A stretch of DNA of 64,000 nucleotides from Aliivibrio sp. 1S175 (GCF_001690985.1 NZ_MAJS01000079.1:434001-498000); one strand, 5' to 3'. Counted from the stretch's first letter, positions 47,216 to 57,241 are shown. Made by a program: numbers and translations. The notes: generated by a model not told the origin, from the sequence alone.

Positions 47216-47534
47216 TGTGTATACCCCGATTTATATTTTATGTTGAATTAATGTCGTTAACCAATTCTGTTTATGACCGTACTTTCGCACATCATTGCTT
47301 CAGAAACAATCCGTCTTAATGTAAATAAGTTAACGACAGTAATTTATACATTCTGTCTTATTTAGTCATACTAAGATGACTTGGTGTTGATACATTATAT
47401 TAGATTGTAATTATTTTACACCTAAAAATAAAGTGGCTAGATTATTACTAAGGAGTGAAATGAAATCAACAAAAAAACCCCATAAGGGGCTTTTTTGGAT
47501 GAAAAATTGATTTGAACACGTGAAATTTGTATGT
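47216..47534. other. Intergenic region ptsH/cysK (319 bp)
   Basis: It has no open frame. It holds an inverted repeat with 10-bp arms TGTCGTTAAC (47252-47261) and GTTAACGACA (47329-47338), 67 bases apart, in the ptsH promoter region. The cysK terminator is at the right. No convincing CRP site was found. Confidence 0.5.
47471..47497 (-). terminator. Terminator after cysK
   Basis: On the minus strand AAAAAAGCCCC pairs with GGGGTTTTTTT around a TTAT loop, about 40 bases after the cysK stop. Confidence 0.85.
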
Positions 47535-48503
47535 TTATTGCTCGTTTTCTTGTTCTGTAAACAATCCAGCAAAAAGTGCGGTACTTAGGTAACGCTCACC
47601 TGAACTTGGTAATACAACAACAATTTGTTTTCCTGCAAACTCAGGAAGGTCAGCAATACGGTTTGCGGCAACGACAGCGGCACCTGAAGATATACCGGCA
47701 AGAATACCTTCTTCTTCCATTAAGCGACGTGTCATTGCAATAGCATCTTCAGACGTTACCGCTTCAACACGGTCAATAAGAGATAAATCTAAATTCCCAG
47801 GAATGAAACCAGCACCGATGCCTTGGATCTTATGAGGTGATGGTTTTAATTCTTGTCCAGCAAGTGCTTGTGCAATTACAGGAGATTCAGCAGGTTCAAC
47901 AGCAACTGACAGTACCGCTTTATTTTGAGTGTGTTTTAGATAACGGCTTGTTCCTGTTAGCGTGCCACCAGTGCCGACACCTGCAACAAATACATCTATA
48001 TTACCTTCAGTAGCTTCCCAAATTTCAGGGCCTGTTGTTTTTTCATGGATAGCAGGGTTTGCTGGATTATTAAATTGTTGTAGCAATAGATACTTGCTTG
48101 GGTCACTTGCAACAATTTCTTCAGCTTTTGCGATTGCGCCACCCATGCCTTTTGGTGCTTCAGTTAGAACCAAATTAGCACCAAGCGCTTTAAGCAGTTT
48201 ACGGCGCTCTAAACTCATTGATGCAGGCATTGTTAGGGTTAACTTATAACCACGAGCTGCTGCTACAAAGGCCAGAGCGATACCTGTATTACCAGAGGTT
48301 GGTTCTACGAGTTCAATCCCTTCTTTTAATGTGCCCGCTTTTTCTGCTTCCCAGATCATGTTTGCACCAATACGGCACTTAACACTAAAGCTTGGGTTAC
48401 GAGCTTCGACTTTAGCTAATACGTTACCATTACTTACACGGTTTAAACGTACAAGAGGAGTGTTACCAATAGTTTGAGAATTATCTTCGTAAATCTTTGT
48501 CAT
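47535..48503 (-). CDS. cysK: Cysteine synthase A (O-acetylserine sulfhydrylase)
   Basis: CysK makes cysteine from O-acetylserine and sulfide with PLP. From the ATG at 48503 the protein is 322 residues (E. coli 323). The PLP-binding Lys is Lys42 ([14 protein letters not shown]), with the phosphate-binding loop [13 protein letters not shown] and [20 protein letters not shown] precedes this ATG; a 19-codon upstream extension lacks support. cysZ lies upstream on the same strand, as in E. coli. Confidence 0.97.
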   Translation of the reverse strand: MTKIYEDNSQTIGNTPLVRLNRVSNGNVLAKVEARNPSFSVKCRIGANMIWEAEKAGTLKEGIELVEPTSGNTGIALAFVAAARGYKLTLTMPASMSLERRKLLKALGANLVLTEAPKGMGGAIAKAEEIVASDPSKYLLLQQFNNPANPAIHEKTTGPEIWEATEGNIDVFVAGVGTGGTLTGTSRYLKHTQNKAVLSVAVEPAESPVIAQALAGQELKPSPHKIQGIGAGFIPGNLDLSLIDRVEAVTSEDAIAMTRRLMEEEGILAGISSGAAVVAANRIADLPEFAGKQIVVVLPSSGERYLSTALFAGLFTEQENEQ

Positions 48504-48666
48504 GATCTGTTCCTTCATTTCACGTAGCGCGTGATTCGTTTTAGAGTAAATATTTGGCAACTCATTTGAGTAACTCGACCTATCTAGAATACGAAGAGTT
48601 ATTCAAATGAGAAAGGATCTAAAGGTTATAAGATATAGATGAACTTATGCTATGTAGATTTAAGTC

Positions 48667-49419
48667 TTAAGAATTAGAGTGCTTATCGCGGTAAACATCG
48701 ACCCACATTGCTGTTGCACCACATACCGCAATAGGCATGACAAATAAATTAAGAATAGGAGTCATAGTGAAAAGTGTAACTAAAGAGCCAAAAGATAAGC
48801 ACTTACCGCGCTTGGTTTTTAAATCGTCTCTCATTACTTCAAATGGAACTTTATGATTATCAAATGGGTAATCACAATATTGAATAGCCATCATCCAAGC
48901 GGTAAATAGAAACCATAGTATTGGGGCGACACTTTGACCTATAGCGGGAATGAAAAAAAGGATAAACAACCCAAGGGCCTTGGGTAGATAATATTTCAAT
49001 TTTTGCCATTCACGTTTAAAAATACGAGGTAGATCTTTTAATGCATCAATAACGCCACCGTTTGGTGCTGGCTGATTTGTTAGTTTTGCTTCTAAATGCT
49101 CCGCTAATAAACCGTTAAAAGGTGCTGCTATCCAATTGGCTAGGGTACTAAAAAAATAAGAAAATACAGCTAAGATACTGATAACAATTAATGGCCATAA
49201 TAAATAAGAGAGCCAATCTAACCAACTTGGGATTTGGTCTAGGATTTGATCAATCCACCCCCCAATTTGATTATATAAATAGAAGAATGATCCTCCTAAT
49301 AATACAAAGTTTATTAGCAAGGGAATAAAGACGAAGCGACGGATGCCTGGTGTCAACGCTAGTGATATACCTTTCAAAAAGTATTGAACACCAGATTGGG
49401 TTTGTTTTAATGAACTCAT
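48667..49419 (-). CDS. cysZ: Sulfate transporter CysZ
   Basis: This 250-residue inner-membrane protein resembles E. coli CysZ (253). It has several hydrophobic segments, with the conserved [20 protein letters not shown] start, [13 protein letters not shown] and a long C-terminal pair of segments. CysZ brings sulfate in for assimilation, and its place beside cysK fits that. About 165 bases separate it from cysK. It is divergent from zipA. Confidence 0.92.
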   Translation of the reverse strand: MSSLKQTQSGVQYFLKGISLALTPGIRRFVFIPLLINFVLLGGSFFYLYNQIGGWIDQILDQIPSWLDWLSYLLWPLIVISILAVFSYFFSTLANWIAAPFNGLLAEHLEAKLTNQPAPNGGVIDALKDLPRIFKREWQKLKYYLPKALGLFILFFIPAIGQSVAPILWFLFTAWMMAIQYCDYPFDNHKVPFEVMRDDLKTKRGKCLSFGSLVTLFTMTPILNLFVMPIAVCGATAMWVDVYRDKHSNS

Positions 49420-49702
49420 AATATATTTACGTTTTGTGTATCATGCATTCACTATACTCAAAAATACGCACAAAGAAATGGAATTAGAGTAAATAAAGGC
49501 GGTGTAAATTGTTCAATTGTAAGATTTATGTCACCACTTTCATTTTGTTATTCAACAATAGGCCTATTATTTGGTACATTACTAATAAGTAGTGGTAGAT
49601 TAACTTTTATAGTTGAGCTATTTTCATGGTAGTCGAGGTAAACTTTCCTTTGTTTTTTATAAGAAGGGAGGTTCAATAAAGCAGAAGAGCAGAGAGTTAG
49701 CG

Positions 49703-50626
49703 ATGCAAGAATTGCGATTAGTATTGATACTTGTTGGGGCATTAGCCATTGCGGCGTTATTGTTTCATGGCTTATGGACGAGTCGTAAAGAAACGAGCTC
49801 AAAATTTGGAAAAAAAATAGATATAGATTTTGATTCAGATGCTGATAGTGAGCAGCCTGCTCCTATGCGTGCTTTTGATCAAGCAAAAGAAGATATTATA
49901 CCTAAAGAGAGAAAAGAACCTGCGTTTGTAAGAGAAGACTCTTCATTTTCTAAAGATCCTCTTTTTGATGGTGAACATGATGATGTAATACCAGAACCAA
50001 TAGAAAAGATTAAGGAACAACCAATAGAAATACCGGCGGAAGCAATAAGACAACAATCGTCACATGATATAAAGATTGAACAAGAACCAATAATGTCATT
50101 TTCAGCGATTGATGAAGCCGTTATCCCTCCTGAAGAGATACCTCAGCCGTTAGTTCAAGTTGAAAAGCCTAATATAGTCGTTGAACCGGTTGCGGTAATG
50201 CAAGAAGAACCAGAAGAAGACGTCATTGTTATTAATGTTCATGGGATGGGAAGTGAACGTTTTAATGGTAATCGTTTATTCAATAGTTTAGAGCAAAATG
50301 GTTTACTGTTCGGTGATATGGGTATTTATCATCGCCATTCTGATTTGTCTGGTAGTGGGGCTGTATTATTTAGTACCGCAAACATGGTTGCTCCGGGACA
50401 TTTTCAAGTGCCAGAAGGCGAAGAATTTTCAACACCAGGTATCTCATTTTTCTTGCCGCTCCCGTGCTACGGTGATGCAGAGCATAATTTTAAATTAATG
50501 CTGCAAACCGCTCAGCTAGTTAGCTCTGAATTAGGTGGCAATATTTTAGATGAAAAACGAGATATGCTGACACCAAATAAGATAGATGAATATAAACAAC
50601 GAGCAAAAGTGTTTTGTCATAAGTAG
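49703..50626 (+). CDS. zipA: Cell division protein ZipA
   Basis: ZipA anchors the FtsZ ring to the inner membrane. From the ATG at 49703 the protein is 307 residues: an N-terminal membrane anchor (LRLVLILVGALAIAALLFHG), a charged segment, and a long Pro/Glu-rich flexible linker (about 50-175). The C-terminal FtsZ-binding domain has IVINVHGMGSERFNGNRLF, GDMGIYHRH and a final YKQRAKVF. An upstream open extension to 49613 is rejected because the family starts at the MQELRL position. It is followed by ligA, as in E. coli. Confidence 0.95.
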   Translation: MQELRLVLILVGALAIAALLFHGLWTSRKETSSKFGKKIDIDFDSDADSEQPAPMRAFDQAKEDIIPKERKEPAFVREDSSFSKDPLFDGEHDDVIPEPIEKIKEQPIEIPAEAIRQQSSHDIKIEQEPIMSFSAIDEAVIPPEEIPQPLVQVEKPNIVVEPVAVMQEEPEEDVIVINVHGMGSERFNGNRLFNSLEQNGLLFGDMGIYHRHSDLSGSGAVLFSTANMVAPGHFQVPEGEEFSTPGISFFLPLPCYGDAEHNFKLMLQTAQLVSSELGGNILDEKRDMLTPNKIDEYKQRAKVFCHK

Positions 50627-50652
50627 ATCGTCTATCATTATAGTTAATTGAG

Positions 50653-50678
50653 AAAGGCTCCTTGTGAGCCTTTTTTTT
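50653..50678 (+). terminator. Terminator after zipA
   Basis: The 8-bp stem AAAGGCTC/GAGCCTTT has a 5-base loop and eight T, ending 37 bases before ligA. Confidence 0.85.
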
Positions 50679-50711
50679 ATTTTTTGTAAAAACAGAAAAA
50701 GAAGTTGATGA

Positions 50712-52721
<2,010 letters not shown>

Positions 52722-52746
52722 CAATTAAATAGCCATTTATTAAATG

Positions 52747-52771
52747 AAAGGAGCCTAGAGCTCCTTTTTTT
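52747..52771 (+). terminator. Terminator after ligA
   Basis: The perfect 8-bp stem AAAGGAGC/GCTCCTTT has a CTAGA loop and a T run, 26 bases after the ligA stop. Confidence 0.85.
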
Positions 52772-52874
52772 ATGCCTGAAATAAATGGTTTTAATTGTTT
52801 GGTATAACTTAAATGTTTGTATCGATACTTGTTGTGATTATTTATATAAAACAAACAACTGCTTGCAAGGTAAT

Positions 52875-52890
52875 TGTGATCTTCGTCGCA
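52875..52890 (+). promoter_or_regulatory. Putative CRP site
   Basis: TGTGA-TCTTCG-TCGCA has a perfect left arm and one mismatch in the right arm of the CRP consensus. It lies about 370 bases before the porin start. Confidence 0.55.
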
Positions 52891-52966
52891 TTGAGTCTTT
52901 TTTTATATTTATAACGTGCTGTTTTAACTTAAAAAGATGATTTTTTATGATTTTTGATCTGTTTAA

Positions 52967-52982
52967 TTTGATCTTAATCACT
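52967..52982 (+). promoter_or_regulatory. Putative CRP site, promoter-proximal
   Basis: TTTGA-TCTTAA-TCACT matches the CRP dyad at 8 of 10 arm bases. The second porin gene has TTTGA-N6-TCACT with identical arms at 55286-55301. Confidence 0.5.
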
Positions 52983-53116
52983 AATGCGAAAGAAGTTTGC
53001 GCTCGCTCATATTTTTTTTATAGAAAATTAAGTTTTTGTTTTATGTTTTTTTTGAACGGTTTAGTATTTATCTCATGGATGCACAGCGTGTATGCAGGAA
53101 AAATATAAGGTAATTA

Positions 53117-53152
53117 CAATTTTTAAATTCCCCTTTTCTTATTTAAAAATTG
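53117..53152 (+). other. Leader hairpin with pyrimidine loop
   Basis: CAATTTTTAAAT and ATTTAAAAATTG form a perfect 12-bp stem around the loop TCCCCTTTTCTT. No T run follows, so it is not a terminator. The C/T-rich loop could pair with a purine-rich sequence such as the ribosome site. I found no counterpart in the second porin leader. Confidence 0.45.
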
Positions 53153-53167
53153 TGTGAATTAGGAGAT

Positions 53168-53209
53168 TTATTTACTGCTTTCGGCGGCCAACTTAAAGCC
53201 AGTAAATAA
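53168..53209 (+). promoter_or_regulatory. Conserved leader hairpin, copy 1
   Basis: The lower stem TTATTTACTG/CAGTAAATAA (10 bp) is followed by a short inner stem ending in TTT/AAA and the apical loop CGGCGGCCAACTT (53182-53194). The second porin leader has a different lower stem but nearly the same apical loop, which suggests a structured RNA element. It ends 37 bases before the start codon. Confidence 0.6.
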
Positions 53210-53246
53210 TGAACACAGCTATATCCATTTTTAGGAGCTTTATTCC

Positions 53247-54644
53247 ATGGAAAACAAATTTTTTAAAGTATCAGCAATTGCAGCTGCGCTTACTGGAGCT
53301 TTAGTTGCTCCTCAGGCAATGGCTGAAGAAGTTGTTTCTGAGCAATATACTAGTGAAGTGTCAGAATTCTTTTCTGAATCGACAATCAGCGGTAATGTTA
53401 ACTTTTTTATGCGTGCTCGTGATCGTGGCGATGTTGATGCTAACGGTAATGATACGAAGAAAACAACGAACTTAGATCATGGTTCTATTTTCGTAAATCT
53501 TGGTTTTAACTCTGGTTATGCTGGTGATGTTGTTGGTACTGATATTGTTGTTTATTCAACATTTGATATGTGGCAAAACGGTGGACCAGATCATGAGATG
53601 AACTTTTGGGGTGTAAATAACCCGTACGATAAGACTCCAAATGATAGTAACTGTTCTGGTACATGGGCTGCGGATTGTACTGATAATGGTGTTTCTTTTG
53701 CAACAGCCAATGCTAAATTTAAATTTGGTGAAAATGTAACTGCAAAATTAGGTTATTTCCAACCATCAGTACCTAGTTCATTAGGGGTTAACTGGTCGTT
53801 TGCTCCTGGTACATATCGTGGTGGTGAAGTAGGCGCGAATCTAGGTAACCTTTCATTAGGTTTAGTGGTTGCTGATGAATATAAAGCACCGTGGTTTAAA
53901 GAAACGTATGAATTCCAAGATGGTCAAGGAAACGATGCCGGTGAGGTTATTTCTCTAGGTGCTCGTTATGTATTAAATAATGGGATTTCATTTGATGCAG
54001 GTTACGGTACGCTAACAGATGGCGACCGTTCAAACATGCATTTTAAAGTTAAAGGTACAACTGACGGTGGTTTCTACTGGTCTCCACAAGTATATATCGT
54101 AAGTGATAAAAATCAGTATGATGACGATATTGCAGCACAGTTAGCTTTCCTATCGGCATTTAGCTCTGGTCAATACTCATTCCGTGCAGAAGCAACCATG
54201 ACAATGGCTGATTCTACAGAAACTCGTGGCAATGTAGGTAACATGTCTTACCGTTTGACTGAGCAATACGGTGGTTCAAACGGGGCATATGATATTTGGT
54301 GGAATAACCGTTCTGACTTTAACCATGATGGCGAACTTGCAGGTTTTGTTTCAGCGACTCGAGACTTTTCAGATATCGGTGGAACAGGGTTTAGTGCTGG
54401 TTTAAGTGCGGCAGCTGGTGGCGGTGCTTCATCTCCAGGTTATGATGATTTAGTTGAATATGCTTACAGTGCATTTGCAAATTATGCAATTCAAGCTGGA
54501 GCATTAAAAGATGCAAATGTTAGCTTCTACTATACTGAATACTTTAATGATTCAGATGCAGGTAACTGGGCTCCATATAGTAATGCCTTCCAAGACGAAA
54601 CTGACTTTAAACTGATGTTAACTATTCCGTTTTCAGTTAAATAA
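53247..54644 (+). CDS. chiP: Chitoporin-like outer-membrane porin, copy 1
   Basis: This 465-residue outer-membrane beta-barrel has a signal peptide (residues 1-26, ending AMAEE). Segments match E. coli ChiP/YbfM: a START-like FxESTISGNVNFFMRARDRGD, YFQPSVPSSLGVNWSFAPGTYRGGEVGA in blocks, VADEYKAPWFKETYEF, GGSNGAYDIWWNNRSDFN, and a C-terminal QDETDFKLMLTIPF ending. Chitoporins admit chito-oligosaccharides. TTAGGAGC lies 7-8 bases before the ATG. A near-copy lies downstream (55436-56821), and each is followed by a DUF2799 lipoprotein gene. The chitin role is by homology only. Confidence 0.85.
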   Translation: MENKFFKVSAIAAALTGALVAPQAMAEEVVSEQYTSEVSEFFSESTISGNVNFFMRARDRGDVDANGNDTKKTTNLDHGSIFVNLGFNSGYAGDVVGTDIVVYSTFDMWQNGGPDHEMNFWGVNNPYDKTPNDSNCSGTWAADCTDNGVSFATANAKFKFGENVTAKLGYFQPSVPSSLGVNWSFAPGTYRGGEVGANLGNLSLGLVVADEYKAPWFKETYEFQDGQGNDAGEVISLGARYVLNNGISFDAGYGTLTDGDRSNMHFKVKGTTDGGFYWSPQVYIVSDKNQYDDDIAAQLAFLSAFSSGQYSFRAEATMTMADSTETRGNVGNMSYRLTEQYGGSNGAYDIWWNNRSDFNHDGELAGFVSATRDFSDIGGTGFSAGLSAAAGGGASSPGYDDLVEYAYSAFANYAIQAGALKDANVSFYYTEYFNDSDAGNWAPYSNAFQDETDFKLMLTIPFSVK

Positions 54645-54672
54645 AATAAGATTGTAGTAATTACTTATATTT

Positions 54673-54700
54673 AAGCTGAGCCTAGTGCTCAGCTTTTTTA
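54673..54700 (+). terminator. Terminator between porin copy 1 and its lipoprotein
   Basis: The perfect 9-bp stem AAGCTGAGC/GCTCAGCTT has a CTAGT loop and six T. It ends 14 bases before the lipoprotein ATG, so that gene depends on read-through or its own promoter. Confidence 0.88.
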
Positions 54701-54713
54701 TTGATGATAGAAA

Positions 54714-55070
54714 ATGAAGATAACATTATTGTTTTTCCCTTTATTATTGACAGCTTGCTCTTCATCACCTAAGACGGCAGAGGAATATTGGTTTGGACAG
54801 GGAGAGCGTTTTGGAAGTCGTGGTTATAATGTTGAAACTGATACGCTAGAAAGCATCAAGGAAAAAGTGCCTTTTAGTGAAACGGCTTACCTTAATGGGT
54901 ATAAAAAAGGAATAAATGATTATTGTGATCCTTTTCAGGCTTTTGATAAAGGAGTCAGCGGGGTTCGCTATACAGGACAGTGTGACTCCCAAAAAGAAGT
55001 GATTATGATTAAAGCTGAATGGGAAAGAGGATGGCAAGCTTTTATTGCTTGGGATTTTAATATGAGATAA
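54714..55070 (+). CDS. DUF2799-like lipoprotein, copy 1
   Basis: This 118-residue lipoprotein has the lipobox LLTAC. The mature part has the DUF2799 features: EEYWFGQGERFGSRGYN, GYKKGINDYCDPFQAFDKG and GVRYTGQCDSQKEV, with two conserved Cys after the lipidated one. The second porin is followed by a close homologue of the same length (56885-57241). A function linked to the porin, parallel to E. coli chiQ after chiP, is inferred from context; the families differ in sequence. Confidence 0.78.
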   Translation: MKITLLFFPLLLTACSSSPKTAEEYWFGQGERFGSRGYNVETDTLESIKEKVPFSETAYLNGYKKGINDYCDPFQAFDKGVSGVRYTGQCDSQKEVIMIKAEWERGWQAFIAWDFNMR

Positions 55071-55073
55071 ATG

Positions 55074-55100
55074 AGTGCGACTTAGTTCGCACTTTTTTTT
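55074..55100 (+). terminator. Terminator after DUF2799 copy 1
   Basis: The perfect stem AGTGCGA/TCGCACT has a CTTAGT loop followed by eight T, right after the stop codon. Confidence 0.85.
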
Positions 55101-55285
55101 TAATTAAAATAAATAGATCTAATTGATGCTAAAAATGATGTGATCTAGGTTCGTATATCTCATGTTAAAGTGAGTTATTTTTGGGATTTCGATCTCTTTT
55201 GTTTTATTTTTAGTTGTAGTTGTTTTTTGTTTTATTTTTTAAGTTGTTGATTTTTGTTGTTTATGTTTTTTTATGATTTGCGTAA

Positions 55286-55301
55286 TTTGAACTTCGTCAC
55301 T
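55286..55301 (+). promoter_or_regulatory. Putative CRP site of the second porin gene
   Basis: TTTGA-ACTTCG-TCACT has the same arms and spacing as the site at 52967-52982 before copy 1. Confidence 0.5.
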
Positions 55302-55367
55302 CAAAAAACATAACTATATTTTCTTTGTGAAAAAACATTGTCATAGTCTGCTCCAGACAACAAATCT

Positions 55368-55410
55368 AGTGCATGGTTCATTTCGGCGACCACTTAAATA
55401 TCCATGCATT
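55368..55410 (+). promoter_or_regulatory. Conserved leader hairpin, copy 2
   Basis: The lower stem TGCATGG/CCATGCA (55370-55376 with 55402-55408, extendable by a G-T and an A-T pair) encloses a small internal loop. Above it are an upper stem ATTT/AAAT and the apical loop CGGCGACCACTT (55384-55395). The loop matches that of copy 1 while the lower stem is unrelated in sequence. Confidence 0.6.
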
Positions 55411-55435
55411 ACTACATAAGTTAAATGAAGGAATT

Positions 55436-56821
55436 ATGACTATGTTCAAAAAAACACTTTTAGCGGCTACTATTACTGGTGCATTAGTTGCGCCACAAAT
55501 GGTTCTTGCTGAAGAAGCAGTATCACAAGAATATGTATCAGAGACGTCTGAGTTTTTTTCTGAATCTACTATTAGTGGTAATTTAAATTTCTGGATGCGT
55601 TCTCGTGACCGCGGTAATGTTGATGCTAATGGTAATGATACTAAAAAAACGACAAATTTAGATCATGGTTCGATTTTTGCCAATCTTGGTTTTAATTCTG
55701 GCTACGTTGGTGGAGTAGCTGGTGCTGATGTCGTTATTTATAGTACATTTGATATGTGGCAAAATGGTGGCGCAGACCACGAAATGAACTTCTGGGGTGT
55801 AAATAACCCATACGATAAAGCAGCTGAAGATAGCAGCTGTAGTAATGTATGGACAGATTGTAATGATAATGGTGCATCATTTGCTACTGCAGCGGCTAAA
55901 TTTAAATTTGGTGAAAGTGTTACTGCTAAGTTAGGTTACTTCCAACCATCAGTGCCTAGTTCACTAGGTGTTAACTGGTCTTTTGCTCCGGGTACTTACC
56001 GTGGTGGTGAAGTTGGTGCTACATTTGGCGATTTAGCATTAGGTGTGGTAGTTGCTGATGAATACAAAGCTCCTTGGTTCAAAGAAACTTATGAATTTAG
56101 AACTTCTGATGGTGAAGATGCAGGGTTAGTATATTCTTTAGGAGCTCGTTATAATCTTGCTAATAATATGTCTTTAGATTTTGGTTATGGTGCTTTAACT
56201 GACGGCGATCGTAAGAATATGCACTTTAAAGTGAAAGGAACAACAGAAGGTGGTTTATTCTGGTCTCCTCAACTTTATGTAGTTGATGATAGTGAACAAT
56301 TTGATAGTACAGCGTTCCAACTAGCTTTCCTATCTGCAAAAACATATGGGCAATACTCATTTAGAGCCGAAGCTACATATACCGTAGCTGAAGACTTAGA
56401 CTCTAATAATGTTGGTAATATGTCTTACCGTCTAACGAAAGAGTATGGTGGTTCAAACGGTGCTTATGATGTTTGGTGGAATAACCGTTCTGACTTTAAC
56501 CATGATGGAGAACTAGCTGGTTTCTTCTCTGCATCTCGTGATTTCTCTGATATTGGTGGCAAAGGATTTAGTGCTGGCCTTAGTGCTGCAGCAGGTGCTG
56601 GTTCTTCAGCTCCTGGTTATGATGATTTATTAGAGTATTCATACAGTGCATTTGCTAACTATGCAATTCAATCGGGTGCATTAGAAGGCGCGAATGTTAG
56701 CTTCTACTACACTGAATACTTTAACGATACAGATGCTCCAAACTGGACTGGATACACTAACTTGTTCCAAGATGAAACAGACTTTAAACTTACATTAACA
56801 ATTCCGTTTGGGATCAAATAG
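55436..56821 (+). CDS. Chitoporin-like outer-membrane porin, copy 2
   Basis: This 461-residue beta-barrel is highly similar to copy 1 from signal peptide to C-terminal strand, including FSESTISGN, SVPSSLGVNWSFAPGTYRGG, DEYKAPWFKETYEF, YGGSNGAYDVWWNNRSDFN and a C-terminal FKLTLTIPFGIK. Differences cluster in stretches likely to be loops (for example EDSSCSNVWTDC against the copy-1 equivalent). An open extension to 55373 would translate the leader hairpin and is rejected. The ATG at 55436 follows AAGGAA closely, and the ATG at 55442 is an alternative. Substrate preference may differ from copy 1. Confidence 0.85.
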   Translation: MTMFKKTLLAATITGALVAPQMVLAEEAVSQEYVSETSEFFSESTISGNLNFWMRSRDRGNVDANGNDTKKTTNLDHGSIFANLGFNSGYVGGVAGADVVIYSTFDMWQNGGADHEMNFWGVNNPYDKAAEDSSCSNVWTDCNDNGASFATAAAKFKFGESVTAKLGYFQPSVPSSLGVNWSFAPGTYRGGEVGATFGDLALGVVVADEYKAPWFKETYEFRTSDGEDAGLVYSLGARYNLANNMSLDFGYGALTDGDRKNMHFKVKGTTEGGLFWSPQLYVVDDSEQFDSTAFQLAFLSAKTYGQYSFRAEATYTVAEDLDSNNVGNMSYRLTKEYGGSNGAYDVWWNNRSDFNHDGELAGFFSASRDFSDIGGKGFSAGLSAAAGAGSSAPGYDDLLEYSYSAFANYAIQSGALEGANVSFYYTEYFNDTDAPNWTGYTNLFQDETDFKLTLTIPFGIK

Positions 56822-56840
56822 AGTTTAATTTGCTAAACTT

Positions 56841-56873
56841 AAAGCTGAGCTAATGTAGTTCAGCTTTTTTTTT
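56841..56873 (+). terminator. Terminator between porin copy 2 and its lipoprotein
   Basis: The 12-bp stem AAAGCTGAGCTA/TAGTTCAGCTTT (one G-T pair) has a 3-base loop and nine T. It ends 12 bases before the lipoprotein ATG, the same arrangement as in copy 1. Confidence 0.85.
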
Positions 56874-56884
56874 AAGGAAATAAT

Positions 56885-57241
56885 ATGAAAAAAATATCCT
56901 ATCTAACTGTGTTTTTATTACTCGGTTGTAGTTCGGTACCACAAACGGCAGAAGAATATTGGTTTGGACAAGGAGAGCGGTTTGGTAGTAGAGGGCATAA
57001 TATTGAGACTGATGCGCTTGCAAAAATGAAAGAGAAAGTTCCTTTTAACGAAGCCGCTTATCTTGATGGTTATAACAAAGGAATAAGTGAGTATTGTGAT
57101 CCTTTTCAAGCCTTTGAAAAAGGAATTCGTGGTGTGCGTTATACTGGTCAATGTGATGAACAAAAAGAGGTTGTCATGATAAAAGCCGAGTGGCAGAGAG
57201 GTTGGGATGCTTTTATTGGTTATGATTTTGGCTATAAATAA
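56885..57241 (+). CDS. DUF2799-like lipoprotein, copy 2
   Basis: This 118-residue lipoprotein has the lipobox LLLGC. Its mature part is nearly the same as copy 1: EEYWFGQGERFGSRGHN, GYNKGISEYCDPFQAFEKG, GVRYTGQCDEQKEV, KAEWQRGWDAFI. TTAAGGAAATAAT precedes the ATG. Together with copy 1 it shows that the porin and lipoprotein were duplicated as one unit. Confidence 0.78.
   Translation: MKKISYLTVFLLLGCSSVPQTAEEYWFGQGERFGSRGHNIETDALAKMKEKVPFNEAAYLDGYNKGISEYCDPFQAFEKGIRGVRYTGQCDEQKEVVMIKAEWQRGWDAFIGYDFGYK

Larger units (their letters stand above)
52722..53246 (+). other. Regulatory region of the first chitoporin-like gene (525 bp)
   Basis: No coding frame is visible. It holds the ligA terminator, two CRP-like dyads (52875-52890 and 52967-52982), a 12-bp hairpin with a C/T-rich loop (53117-53152), the conserved leader hairpin (53168-53209) and the ribosome site TTTAGGAGC. 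The long 5' leader suggests post-transcriptional control. Confidence 0.65.
55071..55435 (+). other. Regulatory region of the second chitoporin-like gene (365 bp)
   Basis: No coding frame is visible. It holds the terminator above, a T-rich stretch like that before copy 1, the CRP-like dyad 55286-55301, TATATT (55315-55320) as a possible -10, the conserved leader hairpin and an AAGGAA ribosome site. Confidence 0.6.

Noticed and set aside
49613-49702. 30-residue N-terminal extension of zipA
   Set aside because: ZipA proteins begin at the MQELRL-type membrane anchor. The added residues have no counterpart.
55373-55435. N-terminal extension of porin copy 2 from an ATG at 55373
   Set aside because: It would translate through the leader hairpin, lacks a ribosome site, and would place the signal peptide far from the N-terminus. 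The ATG at 55436 follows AAGGAA and matches copy 1.
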